Source: Bacillota bacterium
GTDB taxonomy: Bacteria; Bacillota; Negativicutes; Sporomusales; UBA7701
Assembly (NCBI GenBank): GCA_023415075.1
Contig: JAEZLU010000149.1
Location: 1-6,611, forward strand
Direction: 5' to 3'
DNA length: 6,611 nucleotides
Positions 6,429-6,611 of the stretch are shown in pieces (the first letter of the stretch is position 1; the number at the start of each line of letters is the position of its first letter). Under the pieces are notes generated by a model. The model ran no database searches. It was not told where the DNA came from and worked only from the letters and a program-made list of their open reading frames with translations. The position numbers and the translations under genes were made by a program.

Positions 6429-6611
6429 TTACACCTCTTTATATCCGGATTGGCGTTTTGCCCGTTTTGTCGTTTCCAGTAACGCCACGACATCTTCGTC
6501 ACTAAAGCCCATTTCGTCGGCCCTTCGCAGCAGTTCCAGGATCATCTGTTCCAGGCAGACCAGCTTGTCGGGATCGATTTCCCTGGGCAGGGTCACGAAA
6601 GTGCCCCTCCC
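6429..6611 (-). CDS. GntR-family transcriptional regulator, YtrA-like (C-terminal part only)
   Basis: Sixty residues to the TAA are visible; the N-terminal part lies beyond the window edge. The fragment starts GRGTFV, the sequence that normally closes the wing of a GntR winged-helix DNA-binding domain. It ends in a short, charged helical tail (LVCLEQMILELLRRADEMGFSD, then EDVVALLETTKRAKR). A tail of only about 50 residues points to the YtrA subfamily, which lacks the large FCD or UTRA effector domains. The gene's end contains the slipin ribosome binding site, and its stop is one base before the slipin ATG. YtrA-type regulators are usually autoregulated repressors of the operon they head, so control of the slipin gene is likely; control of the reductase genes is inference. 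Because only the tail and the last wing residues are seen, the family call rests on a short stretch. Confidence 0.75.
   Translation of the reverse strand, partial: GRGTFVTLPREIDPDKLVCLEQMILELLRRADEMGFSDEDVVALLETTKRAKRQSGYKEV
6432..6440 (-). promoter_or_regulatory. Ribosome binding site of the slipin gene
   Basis: AAAGAGGTG on the minus strand lies at the end of the regulator gene, with its GAGG core 6 nt before ATG 6427. It supports this start over the upstream ATG at 6502. Confidence 0.65.

Noticed and set aside
5486..6502. Slipin start at 6502 with 25 more residues
   Set aside because: It would overlap the upstream regulator by 74 nt, and the added residues do not look like SPFH N-termini. 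ATG 6427 has a well-placed ribosome binding site.
1..6611. CRISPR array, tRNA/rRNA genes, insertion sequence or attachment site
   Set aside because: There are no regularly spaced repeats, no cloverleaf-like or rRNA sequence, and no transposase or terminal repeats. The window is filled by tightly packed genes on one strand.

Overview
The window looks like part of an anaerobic respiratory locus from a fairly GC-rich bacterium, probably an anaerobic Bacillota (Firmicutes). The reasons are strong AGGAGG-type ribosome binding sites, frequent TTG/GTG starts, a short GntR regulator resembling the YtrA subfamily, and a complex-iron-sulfur-molybdoenzyme operon. No rRNA or other phylogenetic marker is present, so a rank below phylum cannot be given. 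Every convincing gene is on the minus strand, so transcription runs from high to low coordinates.

Layout in order of transcription: (1) 6611-6429, the C-terminal 60 residues of a GntR-family regulator, cut by the window edge. (2) 6427-5486, a two-transmembrane SPFH/slipin protein, one base after the regulator's stop. (3) 5485-5294, an intergenic stretch with a 14-bp stem-loop and, nearer the next gene, a perfect 10-bp-arm palindrome that looks like an operator. (4) 5293-2207, a 1028-residue Tat-exported molybdopterin oxidoreductase related to the TtrA/ArrA/SrdA/PhsA/PsrA group. (5) 2197-1541, a TorD-type chaperone. (6) 1554-952, a four-cluster [4Fe-4S] ferredoxin subunit. (7) 947-1, an NrfD/PsrC-type membrane quinol-interacting subunit, cut by the window edge.

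The most important observation is that the molybdoenzyme gene is interrupted by an in-frame UGA (4537-4535) and reads open on both sides. The UGA sits where this family carries the cysteine that ligates molybdenum. It is followed at SECIS distance by a perfect 7-bp stem with a GUC loop. I read it as selenocysteine (residue 253). Conventional gene calling would split this gene into a 252-residue fragment and a 766-residue fragment.

Together, genes 4-7 would form a membrane-anchored terminal reductase. The NrfD-like subunit would take electrons from the quinone pool, the ferredoxin subunit would relay them, and the exported Mo/Sec catalytic subunit would reduce an oxyanion or sulfur compound. 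TorD would hold the catalytic subunit for cofactor insertion before Tat export. The substrate cannot be fixed from sequence alone; tetrathionate, thiosulfate, polysulfide, selenate and arsenate are all possible. The regulator and slipin lie directly upstream. The palindrome before the catalytic gene suggests, but does not prove, that the regulator controls it.
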